Source of the DNA: Candidatus Phycorickettsia trachydisci
GTDB lineage: Bacteria; Pseudomonadota; Alphaproteobacteria; Rickettsiales; Rickettsiaceae
Direction of reading: 5' to 3'
Assembly (NCBI RefSeq): GCF_003015145.1
Contig: NZ_CP027845.1
Location: 1,376,501-1,440,500 of the forward strand
DNA length: 64,000 bases
This document shows, piece after piece, positions 18,218 to 26,469 of the stretch (position 1 is its first letter; every line of letters begins with the position of its first letter). Under the pieces are notes generated by a model. It was not told the origin of the DNA, made no database searches, and saw nothing but the letters and a program-made list of their open reading frames with translations. The position numbers and the translations under genes are program-made.

Positions 18218-18784
18218 ATGAAGAAAATATTTTGCTTTTTTTTAAGTCTTATTTTTAGTAGCGCTTATTGTGATGACTCAAAAGTCAGATCTTATGTACA
18301 AGAATTGCTAGATCGTGCGTTTACTATTTTAAAAGGTAGTGAAGCGCATGATACAAAAAAAGCACAAATTCAAGAGATATTAAGAGCCAATATGAATCTG
18401 GATATCATGGCAGCAAATGTTCTAAGTAGAAGCGGGGTTGATGATGCATCTAAAAAAAGGTTTGCGCCTGTTTATAGTCAATATGTACTTACTACTTATG
18501 GTAATGCTTTAGCTGGATATAACGGTCAAACCGTAAAAATTAAGGCTATACAAAACCTTGATCCAAAAACTTATTTAGTGCGGACTCAAGTTATTACTCA
18601 AGGCGAAGGTGATCCTTTTAATGTCGATTGCTTAGTTAAAGATGAGAGTGGCAATTATAAGGTTATAGACATAATCACGGAAGGTGTTAGCTTAGTCAGT
18701 ACACATAAGAGTGAGTTTAAATCAATCCTTGCAAATAAGGGTTTTGATGGTTTATTAAAAGAGCTTGGAGCAAGAATTGATTAA
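18218..18784 (+). CDS. mlaC: MlaC/Ttg2D family periplasmic phospholipid carrier
   Basis: A 188-residue protein with a signal peptide (IFCFFLSLIFSSAYC). The MlaC layout is present: VRSYVQELLDRAFTIL, then the RFAPVYSQYVLTTYGNAL helix, a strand with VRTQVITQGEGDPFNVDCLV and a YKVIDIITEGVSLVSTHKSE close. MlaC shuttles phospholipid between MlaA in the outer membrane and the MlaFEDB transporter in the inner membrane. Neither mlaFEDB genes nor a permease of that type lie in this window. It starts 16 bases after mlaA. Confidence 0.93.
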   Translation: MKKIFCFFLSLIFSSAYCDDSKVRSYVQELLDRAFTILKGSEAHDTKKAQIQEILRANMNLDIMAANVLSRSGVDDASKKRFAPVYSQYVLTTYGNALAGYNGQTVKIKAIQNLDPKTYLVRTQVITQGEGDPFNVDCLVKDESGNYKVIDIITEGVSLVSTHKSEFKSILANKGFDGLLKELGARID

Positions 18785-19340
18785 GGTGTCAAATCCCTTT
18801 GATAAACCTTTTCCAATCTTTGATCTAGAAAATGGCTACATTTTAAGCTACATTGATCCAGTTCATGATGCAAAAGACTACTTTACATACATGAGTCATC
18901 CAGATGTTAGCGTATTTATTCCCCTCAATAACTTGCCGCTTTCTCCACAACAAGCAGAAACAGAGCTTAAGTATTGGCGCAACTTGTTTTTACAACGCAA
19001 GAGCTTTTATTGGGCTATACGCTATTGCCAAACGGGCCAAATATCTGGTACAATAGGTTTTAATAACATATCTTTTATGCACCTAAAGGCAGAGATAAGT
19101 TATGATTTAAGTTATTTCCACCAAAACAAAGGCATAATGACCAAAGCTCTTAGTAAAGTAGTTACTTTTGGTTTTGATGAGTTACGTTTAGTGCGTATTC
19201 AAGCATCCGCTGCTAAAGATAACCGAAAATCTCAAAAATTGCTTATTAAAACTGGCTTCAAAGAGGAAGGAATTATGAGTAAATTTGAACTGCTTAATGG
19301 AGTGCATACGGATTTTGTTTTATATGCATTAATTAAATAA
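18777..19340 (+). CDS. GNAT acetyltransferase of the RimJ/RimL type
   Basis: The protein is ~187 residues. The start is ambiguous because no ATG fits: TTG at 18777 overlaps the end of mlaC by eight bases, TTG at 18765 is 12 bases earlier, and GTG at 18786 follows the mlaC stop. The family is shown by the FYWAIRYCQTGQISGTIGF segment, the EISYDLSYFHQNKGIMTKAL motif A with acetyl-CoA binding, and the later ASAAKDNRKSQKLLIKTGFK stretch, typical of ribosomal-protein-alanine acetyltransferase relatives. The real substrate is unknown. It lies in the middle of a co-directional gene run. Confidence 0.8.
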   Translation: MIKVSNPFDKPFPIFDLENGYILSYIDPVHDAKDYFTYMSHPDVSVFIPLNNLPLSPQQAETELKYWRNLFLQRKSFYWAIRYCQTGQISGTIGFNNISFMHLKAEISYDLSYFHQNKGIMTKALSKVVTFGFDELRLVRIQASAAKDNRKSQKLLIKTGFKEEGIMSKFELLNGVHTDFVLYALIK

Positions 19341-19345
19341 TTATT

Positions 19346-20371
19346 ATGACTACTTATTCGCCTACTTCATCATTAGTTATTGGTTTGAAAGGTAAAGAAT
19401 TAACCGGTGAAGAAAAAAAATTTATCAGTGAAAAAAAACCAAAAGGATTTATATTTTTTGGCAGAAATATTGAATCAAAAGATCAAATTAGATCTCTTAC
19501 AGATGAAATAAAAAATTTATACAAAGATGATGCAACCGACCCAGATCCGGATATCATTATTTGCATAGATGAAGAGGGGTCTAATGGTTCAGGTAAAGGC
19601 GTATCGCGTTTAATTAGAGCCGGTTTGGTTGAACCAAATTTCTTTCCCGATGCAAGTTCTTATGATGAAATATATCAAACACAAGGATTAGAAGCTGCGT
19701 TAAATCTGGTAAGAGAGAACTATAAAAACATGGGCGCTTTACTAAAAAGTCTAGGTTTTACTCATACTCTTGCTCCTGTAGCAGATTTAAGCCATCCTGA
19801 CACTCACCCATTTCTCAAAAGCAGATGTTTTGGATCTGAAGTAGATACTGTAGTAAAGTTTTGTATTGCTGCTTTTGAAGGATTAAATGAAAGTGGAATG
19901 CTTGGTTGCTTAAAACATATGCCTGGTCATGGACCTGCTACAGCTGATAGTCATAAAGATTTGCCAAAAGTGGATATAGATCTTAATACTCTTGAAGCAA
20001 ATGATTTTAAGATTTTTAAAGAGGTTATCAAATACTTAAAAGAACAAAATATACCAGCTCTTGCTATGACCGCACATGTTGTATACACAGCACTTGACCC
20101 GGGAAATCCCGTTACAACATCTGCCAAAGCTTTGAAATACATCAAGGATAATATTATCCAAGATGGACTAATACAAATCATTTCCGACTGCTTGCACATG
20201 GGGGCAATAGCTGATACTGCCGCAGGAGCTATAAAAGCTTTTGAGTCTGGATGCAATTTACTATTGTGTAGTCATGCTGAATCAGAACTTTTATATGCAA
20301 TCAATGCAAGCTGTGAAGAAATAAAGCTTGCTGCAGAATCACCAAATGAAGGAGATGATATAGTAGCTTAA
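19346..20371 (+). CDS. nagZ: Beta-N-acetylhexosaminidase, glycoside hydrolase family 3
   Basis: A 341-residue cytoplasmic-type GH3 enzyme of normal NagZ length. The [20 protein letters not shown] segment (~residues 189-208) holds the KH-x-PGHG motif and the DSH catalytic His. [10 protein letters not shown] near residue 275 supplies the nucleophile Asp (SD-x-x-x-M). NagZ removes GlcNAc from anhydro-muropeptides during peptidoglycan recycling. Its presence implies that the organism keeps at least some peptidoglycan turnover. It is followed four bases later by queH. Confidence 0.93.
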   Translation: MTTYSPTSSLVIGLKGKELTGEEKKFISEKKPKGFIFFGRNIESKDQIRSLTDEIKNLYKDDATDPDPDIIICIDEEGSNGSGKGVSRLIRAGLVEPNFFPDASSYDEIYQTQGLEAALNLVRENYKNMGALLKSLGFTHTLAPVADLSHPDTHPFLKSRCFGSEVDTVVKFCIAAFEGLNESGMLGCLKHMPGHGPATADSHKDLPKVDIDLNTLEANDFKIFKEVIKYLKEQNIPALAMTAHVVYTALDPGNPVTTSAKALKYIKDNIIQDGLIQIISDCLHMGAIADTAAGAIKAFESGCNLLLCSHAESELLYAINASCEEIKLAAESPNEGDDIVA

Positions 20372-20375
20372 AAAT

Positions 20376-21035
20376 ATGAAACTTCTAGAAAACCTAGACC
20401 TTACAGTTCCAGGAGGCAAAAGCAAGGTTCTGCTGCATTCATGTTGCGCACCTTGTTCAGGTCCTCTAATGGAAAAAATGAAAGCTTCTGGCATCCAGTT
20501 AATGATTTTTTTCTATAATCCTAATATTCATCCTAAACAAGAGTATGAGATAAGAAAAAATGAAAATAAAAGGTATGCAGACAAGCTCCAAATTCCTTTT
20601 GTAGACAGTGATTATGATGTTCAAAACTGGTTTGCACAAGCTAAAGGTATGGAATATGAGCCAGAGAGGGGTATAAGGTGCACTATGTGTTTTGACATGC
20701 GGTTTGTGAAAACTGCTTTTTGGGGAGCTGAAAATGGGTTTGAAGTATTTACAAGCTCTTTAGGAATCTCTCGATGGAAAAATATGGATCAGATTAATTC
20801 AAGTGGCGTTAAGGCAGCAAGCCTTGTTCCAGGAATAACTTATTGGACATATAACTGGCGCAAAAATAATGGTGCACAAAGAATGTATGAAATAGCTAAG
20901 GAAGAAAATTTCTATAAACAAAGATATTGTGGATGTATATATTCTCTACGTGATACAAATAATTGGCATAAAGCTAACAACAGGCCTACTATAGAAATAG
21001 GACAAGATTTTTATTCATACGATGCTGAAGATTGA
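20376..21035 (+). CDS. queH: Epoxyqueuosine reductase QueH
   Basis: A 219-residue protein of the QueH (formerly DUF208) family. It contains the CCAPCSG cysteine cluster (~residues 23-29), the [10 protein letters not shown] motif (~residues 101-110) and the RYCGCIYSL motif (~residues 187-195). These supply ligands for the metal and 4Fe-4S centres. It does the last step of queuosine synthesis in tRNA, reducing epoxyqueuosine. Obligate intracellular Rickettsiales commonly salvage or build queuosine late in the pathway. It overlaps the start of lptB by 14 bases. Confidence 0.95.
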   Translation: MKLLENLDLTVPGGKSKVLLHSCCAPCSGPLMEKMKASGIQLMIFFYNPNIHPKQEYEIRKNENKRYADKLQIPFVDSDYDVQNWFAQAKGMEYEPERGIRCTMCFDMRFVKTAFWGAENGFEVFTSSLGISRWKNMDQINSSGVKAASLVPGITYWTYNWRKNNGAQRMYEIAKEENFYKQRYCGCIYSLRDTNNWHKANNRPTIEIGQDFYSYDAED

Positions 21036-21738
21036 ACACTTAAATAAAAATCACAACGGCAAACAAGTCTTACAAGATGTATCTCTTGAAGTAGGTGAAG
21101 GGGAAATAGTAGGGCTACTAGGACCTAATGGCTCAGGCAAGACGACATGTTTTAATATTATCGTTGGCATAATTTCTGACTATGAAGGCAAGATTTCATT
21201 TGATGCTCAAGATATCTCAAACCTTCCACTATATAAAAGAGCAAAGCTAGGTATTACCTATCTGCCTCAAGACCCTGCTGTATTTCAAGGATTATCAGTC
21301 CAAGATAATATTTTAGGTGCTTTGGAGCTACAAAATATTTCACGCTCTGAAATGTATGAAAAAATGGAGAGTATCTTGAAGGATTTTAGACTTGATAATA
21401 TGAAAGGCACAAAGGCATCAAGACTTTCGGGGGGGCAGCGTAGAAGATTAGAAATAGCTCGTACTCTAATTACAAATCCAAAATTAATTATCCTAGATGA
21501 GCCATTTGTTGGAATTGACCCAATTTCTGTTAATGAGATTAAGGAGCTATTAATAAAACTTAAAAATCAAGGAATCAGTATCTTAATTACCGATCACAGC
21601 GTTTATACTGCTCTACAAATTATTGATAAGTGTTACATAATCTATGAAGGAAGTATATTAATTGGCGATACTAAGGAAAATGTTCTTGCAAATCCTAAAG
21701 TTAAAGCATTATATTTTGGTGAGAATTTTGTTTGGTAA
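21022..21738 (+). CDS. lptB: Lipopolysaccharide export ATPase LptB
   Basis: A 238-residue ABC ATPase with Walker [10 protein letters not shown] (~residues 34-42), signature [14 protein letters not shown] (~residues 134-147) and Walker [16 protein letters not shown]. The last is the LptB form, with VDPISV downstream of [12 protein letters not shown] and a C-terminus ending LYFGENF match LptB rather than generic ABC exporters. It powers LptFG-driven transport of LPS across the envelope. lptF/lptG are not in the window. The ABC-2 permease that follows is not an Lpt protein, so co-location need not mean one complex. Confidence 0.9.
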   Translation: MLKIEHLNKNHNGKQVLQDVSLEVGEGEIVGLLGPNGSGKTTCFNIIVGIISDYEGKISFDAQDISNLPLYKRAKLGITYLPQDPAVFQGLSVQDNILGALELQNISRSEMYEKMESILKDFRLDNMKGTKASRLSGGQRRRLEIARTLITNPKLIILDEPFVGIDPISVNEIKELLIKLKNQGISILITDHSVYTALQIIDKCYIIYEGSILIGDTKENVLANPKVKALYFGENFVW

Positions 21739-21741
21739 ATT

Positions 21742-22503
21742 ATGAATCTATACGGCCTATACGTTTTATATCTCAAGGAAACTAAAAGGTTTCTAAAAGT
21801 TTATAATCAAACCATCATTACTCCTGCAGTTTCATCTTTATTACTTCTGGCTGTACTTGTGCTTGCTACAAGTCATACTAATGCAAAAGTCAAAGGTATA
21901 GATTTTGAATATTTTATAGGCTGTGGATTGATTATTATGAGTATTTTGCAAAATTCGTTTGCTAACTCTTCATCATCTTTAATCATGGCAAAAGTGATAG
22001 GCTACATAACAGATCTACTCATTCCTCCATTTCAAGGCTTTGAGATCGTCACAGCATACACTTTAGGGGCAATTACTCGAGGGATTTTAGTGGGATGTAT
22101 GGTCGCAATGTGTCTTTATCCTTTGATTAAATTCCAGGTACATAGTTTAGGTTACTTATTATTTTTTAGTTTTGCTGCGAGTATGTTGATGGGATTAGTT
22201 GGAATTTTAACCGGACTGATTTCAGAAACATTTGATCAAAATACCGCAATGACTAACTATGTTATAGGTCCCCTCTCCTTTTTATCTGGAACATTCTACT
22301 CTATAGAAAAGCTTCCTCATTTTTTCCAAATTTTTAATCACTTTAATCCATTTTTCTATATGATTGATGGATTTAGATACTCTTTGACTGGAGTACATGA
22401 TAGTAATATTCACATTGGTGTTGCAATCTTAATCTCGTTTAATACTATTTTATTCTTGGTTCTTAAGCACTTGATAGATATAGGATGGAAACTAAAAAAT
22501 TAA
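21742..22503 (+). CDS. ABC-2 type transporter permease
   Basis: A 253-residue inner-membrane protein with about six hydrophobic segments in the ABC-2 layout. The conserved sub-motif PLSFLSGTFYSIEKLP, followed by F-x-HFNPFFYMIDGFRYSL, is the family's C-terminal signature (as in YadH/NodJ-type permeases). It is three bases from lptB. Its ATPase partner may be encoded elsewhere, since LptB normally pairs with LptFG. The substrate is unknown. Confidence 0.88.
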   Translation: MNLYGLYVLYLKETKRFLKVYNQTIITPAVSSLLLLAVLVLATSHTNAKVKGIDFEYFIGCGLIIMSILQNSFANSSSSLIMAKVIGYITDLLIPPFQGFEIVTAYTLGAITRGILVGCMVAMCLYPLIKFQVHSLGYLLFFSFAASMLMGLVGILTGLISETFDQNTAMTNYVIGPLSFLSGTFYSIEKLPHFFQIFNHFNPFFYMIDGFRYSLTGVHDSNIHIGVAILISFNTILFLVLKHLIDIGWKLKN

Positions 22504-22562
22504 CTTTATTGCTCAAATAGTCTCATTACTATAAAATTATAAAAAAATTCTCATAAATACGT

Positions 22563-23414
22563 ATGACAAAATCAGTTCTTGTTGCAATAGTAGGCAAACC
22601 TAATGCTGGAAAGTCTACCCTAATGAACAGCATAATTGATTACAGACTATCCATAGTAACCCCTAAGGTACAAACTACTCGTAACATTATCAGAGGTATT
22701 CTTACAAAAGATGAAACGCAATTTATCTTTTTTGACACCCCAGGGATTTTTAAGCCTAAAAATAACTTAGAGAAGCTCATTGTTAAATATGCTTGGGATA
22801 GTTTGAAGGGAGTTGATGCTGTTGTGCTGATGATTGATGGCACTAGGGAATTAGACGATGAAACAAGCCAGTTGTGTACCAGGTTGCACAAATCATATCA
22901 ACTTATCATTGCTATTAACAAAAAGGATATTGCGTCCAAATCAAATTTATCCAATCAGCTAAAAGAGATTGCTCCAAATGCTCATATTATGCAAATTTCT
23001 GCATTAAAAAGAGATGGTATTAATGATTTATTAAACTACGTTGAAAAATTTGCGGTGCAAAGTCCTTGGATTTATGATGAGGATTTGGTTACAAACTTGC
23101 CATTAAAATTTTTAACAAGCGAAATAACCAGAGAGCAGCTTTTCTTAAATTTAGGTCAAGAGCTTCCGTATAATCTTACGGTTTTAACCGAAGAGATGAC
23201 AAAAAAAGATAATAATGAGTATGTTATTAAGCAAACTATCGTTGTAAGTAAAGAAAGCCATAAGAAAATCATAATAGGTAAGGGGGGGGATAAAATCAAA
23301 GTTATAAACCAGAAGGCAAGGAGCTGTATGGAAGAATATTTAGGAATTAAGGTCCACCTTTTTCTTTTTGTAAGCGTTAAGAACTGGCTCAGTGCGGCTC
23401 ATATGTTCGTCTAG
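22563..23414 (+). CDS. era: GTPase Era
   Basis: A 283-residue protein with G1 GKPNAGKST, G3 DTPG, G4 NKKD and a C-terminal KH domain (IIIGKGGDKIKVINQKA...GIKVHLFLFV). Era binds the 3' end of 16S rRNA and helps mature the small subunit. The C-terminal tail after LFLFV is short and does not resemble the usual K-V-x-x-x-W end closely, so it may be slightly altered. It starts 59 bases after the ABC-2 permease gene. Confidence 0.95.
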   Translation: MTKSVLVAIVGKPNAGKSTLMNSIIDYRLSIVTPKVQTTRNIIRGILTKDETQFIFFDTPGIFKPKNNLEKLIVKYAWDSLKGVDAVVLMIDGTRELDDETSQLCTRLHKSYQLIIAINKKDIASKSNLSNQLKEIAPNAHIMQISALKRDGINDLLNYVEKFAVQSPWIYDEDLVTNLPLKFLTSEITREQLFLNLGQELPYNLTVLTEEMTKKDNNEYVIKQTIVVSKESHKKIIIGKGGDKIKVINQKARSCMEEYLGIKVHLFLFVSVKNWLSAAHMFV

Positions 23415-23538
23415 AGATATGTAAAAAAGTTTGTGAAAGTGTTTTATAAGAGATTCAGTTAAATCAAAAATACAAACTTTTTGATATTCTTTCAAATTCA
23501 AGTAAAATCAATTTAGATAAATTAAACTAATATCATTA

Positions 23539-26349
23539 ATGGATCTTGACCTACTTATTTTTTCTGCTTTCTTAGCTTTAAGTCTTGTACTAGGCTTTAT
23601 GAGCAGTACAAAAGTTACAAATATCTCGGAGTATGCCCTTGGCAACAGAGATTTTCCAACATCAACATTAGTAGCAACTATAATAGCTACTTGGATTGGT
23701 GCAGGCTTATTTTCCTATACATTAATTGAAACTTATAGACAAGGAATATACTTCTTGGTACCACTATCAATGGATTCTTTGGTGCTAGTTTTGATTGGTT
23801 ATGTTTTTGCCCCTCGTATGGGAGAATTTTTAGGCAAACTTTCAATCGCTGAAAGTATGGGTGAGATGTTTGGCTCGAAAGTTAGAATCATAACAGTAAT
23901 ATTCAGCCTACTACGCACTGTTTGTTTTTTAGGCATAAATTTTCAGGTATCTTCCACTATTTTAGAATCAGTTTTTGGTACATCGGGGGAATATGCTACC
24001 TTATTAAGCGGATTAATAGTAATTGCATATTCAACATTAGGAGGAATCAAGGCTGTTACCTTTACCGATGTGATACAGTTTTTTACATTCGGTTGTTTGA
24101 TGCCCGCTATAGCTATTATTGCATGGCAAGCTTTGGGAGAAAGCAACAGTATTAAAGTATGGAATACTTTAACAACCAACCCTATTTTTGACTATAAAAA
24201 AGCATTTGATTTAAGCAATCCTAAGTTCTATGAAATGTTAGGTGTATGCTTGGTATTTTTAATTCCTACACTAGAACCTGAAAGTTTTCAAAGAGTATCA
24301 ATGGCTAGGAGTGTAAATCAAGTAATGAGGTCGTTTAAAATTGCTGGTATATTATGCCTTTTGTTCCAGGTAGTTGTAGCTATACTTGGAATATTTATAT
24401 TAAGTGATAATCCAAATTTAGATCCAGATAGTTTAGTTAGCTATATAATTAGCCATTACACTTATCCTGGTTTTAAAGGTATGGTTGCCGTAGGAATTAT
24501 GGCAATGATCATGTCCAGCGCTGATTCTGCTATTAATTCCATATCAATAATCTTTGCACATGATTTCTGTAAGCCTTTGGGACTTTCTTGGGCTAATAAT
24601 GAATTAATAGTTGCCAGAGTAGCATCATTAGTATCAGGCCTTGGAGCAATGCTAGTTGCACTGAAAGTAGGTAGCATCTTTGATTTAATGCTTTCATTTG
24701 CGGGACTATATTTACCCGTAGTTAGTATTCCTTTTATTCTTGCTGTTTTTGGTTTTCGTAGCTCAGGCAAATCTGTTTTTGCAGCAATGTGTAGCACAAT
24801 ATTTGTTTTACTGTCATGCAAACTCTTCTTATCAATATCATCTATTCCAAGGCTGATAATTGGTATTATAACAAGTGTAACAGTGCTGTTTGGCATGCAT
24901 TACCTTATAACCCAAGATGGGGGATGGGTAGGTATTAAAGATAATAAGACTTTCAGAGCTGTGACAAGTACAAGAAGAAGATTTTGGGATAGAGTCTGGC
25001 AGGGGATAGTAAGCTTTAATTTTATAAGGTTCTGCAAAAGCAATATGCCACAAAAAATAGAGACATATTTTTTCTTTGGTATGGTTGCTATTGTTTCGAC
25101 AATTGTCTCTATGATTTCAATGCCTTCCAGTGCACTTGTCTATAATGATATTCTTTCGATTGGTTATATGACCGTACTGACTTTAGCTTGCTATCTACTG
25201 ACGTATCCTCTTTGGCCTAATACATTCAAAAATCCTACTTTTGTATCTATATTTTGGATATTCAGTAGCTTATATATTTATATTTTTGTTAGTAATATTT
25301 TTTTAGTTCTGGGTGATGGTTCTCAAATTCAAACAGCAATCTTCTTCCTCAATATTACTGCTATTTTATTAGTGTTTAGGTGGAGAGTAGCATTGATCAT
25401 GTTTTTGGTAGGTTTTGGAGCTAGTATTTGGTTTATGACAAGTTTTATCCACGTGGATTACCCACATCTTACTAACATGAAATTCTATCTAGTTTTCTGT
25501 TTACTATTACTTAGCAGTATTCTAATAGCATTTTTACGCCCTACACAAGAAAGACATGATAGAAACACTTTATTACTTTCAGCTCAAGCAAAAGAAATGC
25601 GTAATATGTCGCAACAACTTCTAAATCATATGATTATAAGACAAGAATTTATCAATAACGTTAATCACGAGATTAGAACCCCAATTCACCATGTTGGAGC
25701 ATATTTAGCAGATCTTAATGAGAATTGGGATACTTCAAGTAATCAAGAAAAAAGAGAATCTATTGAAGGTTTGAATAAAGGTTATCAGAGAATTAGAAGT
25801 TATATGGATGATATTCTTGACCTCTCTAATTTAAGCAATAACAACGTGGAACTTAAATATGCAAAAGTTAATCTACAAAAATTAGTGTCGGAAGCTTTAG
25901 ATCAGTTTACAAGTCTTTATTTACAAGATAAGGACCTACAATTTCATTTTGAATGTAAGGCAAAAGATATGGTAGTAAATTGCGACAAAGATAAAATCAC
26001 TCAAGTATTGATCAACCTTCTTAAAAATGCAGCAGAATTCACTCCTAAAGGCACAATAGAGGTCGTATTAGCTAATAAAAGTATATCAATTAATCGTAAG
26101 CAGTTAAAAGGCATAGAATGTTCTATTATAGATGAAGGTGTGGGAATCCCAGAACAAGAACTGCTAGAAATTTTTGGACCATTTATTCAAAGCTCACGTA
26201 CTAAGAATATGTCAGGCGGTAAAGGTCTTGGCCTTGCAATATGTGAGCATATTATTAAGCTGCATAGTGGTCGAATACATGCCAAAAACAATGACAAAAA
26301 AGGTGCTACAATATCTTTTGTTATACCTCTCAACAGTTCTTTGACTTAA
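23539..26349 (+). CDS. Sodium/solute symporter fused to sensor histidine kinase, paralogue 2
   Basis: A 936-residue protein built like the one at 2587-5376. An SSS transporter domain of ~12 helices (with STLGGIKAVTFTDVIQ and SSADSAINSIS segments) covers residues ~1-460. Further helices reach ~residue 670, then come the H-box VNHEIRTPIHHV with phospho-acceptor His at ~710, the N-box LINLLKNAAEF, GVGIPEQE and GGKGLGLAIC. The kinase boxes are better conserved here than in paralogue 1 (N-box NLLKNA against NLIINA). No response regulator lies beside either. The two copies are ~18 kb apart with diverged sequences, so they probably sense different substrates. Confidence 0.9.
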   Translation: MDLDLLIFSAFLALSLVLGFMSSTKVTNISEYALGNRDFPTSTLVATIIATWIGAGLFSYTLIETYRQGIYFLVPLSMDSLVLVLIGYVFAPRMGEFLGKLSIAESMGEMFGSKVRIITVIFSLLRTVCFLGINFQVSSTILESVFGTSGEYATLLSGLIVIAYSTLGGIKAVTFTDVIQFFTFGCLMPAIAIIAWQALGESNSIKVWNTLTTNPIFDYKKAFDLSNPKFYEMLGVCLVFLIPTLEPESFQRVSMARSVNQVMRSFKIAGILCLLFQVVVAILGIFILSDNPNLDPDSLVSYIISHYTYPGFKGMVAVGIMAMIMSSADSAINSISIIFAHDFCKPLGLSWANNELIVARVASLVSGLGAMLVALKVGSIFDLMLSFAGLYLPVVSIPFILAVFGFRSSGKSVFAAMCSTIFVLLSCKLFLSISSIPRLIIGIITSVTVLFGMHYLITQDGGWVGIKDNKTFRAVTSTRRRFWDRVWQGIVSFNFIRFCKSNMPQKIETYFFFGMVAIVSTIVSMISMPSSALVYNDILSIGYMTVLTLACYLLTYPLWPNTFKNPTFVSIFWIFSSLYIYIFVSNIFLVLGDGSQIQTAIFFLNITAILLVFRWRVALIMFLVGFGASIWFMTSFIHVDYPHLTNMKFYLVFCLLLLSSILIAFLRPTQERHDRNTLLLSAQAKEMRNMSQQLLNHMIIRQEFINNVNHEIRTPIHHVGAYLADLNENWDTSSNQEKRESIEGLNKGYQRIRSYMDDILDLSNLSNNNVELKYAKVNLQKLVSEALDQFTSLYLQDKDLQFHFECKAKDMVVNCDKDKITQVLINLLKNAAEFTPKGTIEVVLANKSISINRKQLKGIECSIIDEGVGIPEQELLEIFGPFIQSSRTKNMSGGKGLGLAICEHIIKLHSGRIHAKNNDKKGATISFVIPLNSSLT

Positions 26350-26361
26350 TCTAATCTTATC

Positions 26362-26382
26362 AAAGAGTTTTAACTCTTTTTT
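26362..26382 (+). terminator. Rho-independent terminator after the symporter-kinase gene
   Basis: The stem AAAGAGT/ACTCTTT (26362-26368 and 26373-26379) has a four-base loop and is followed by a short T run. It lies 13 bases after the stop at 26349. The stem is AT-rich and weak, as expected in this genome. Confidence 0.55.
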
Positions 26383-26469
26383 AACCTTCTATCCATAATA
26401 ATTGCAATTTATTTGCGGTTGTTTATCCTATCGAACCAAAACATAATATAAATATAGCCTAATAATAAA

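Noticed and set aside
18218-22503. A complete Mla or Lpt transport complex encoded together here
   Set aside because: Only MlaA and MlaC of Mla and only LptB of Lpt are present; the ABC-2 permease beside lptB is not of the LptFG or MlaE type.
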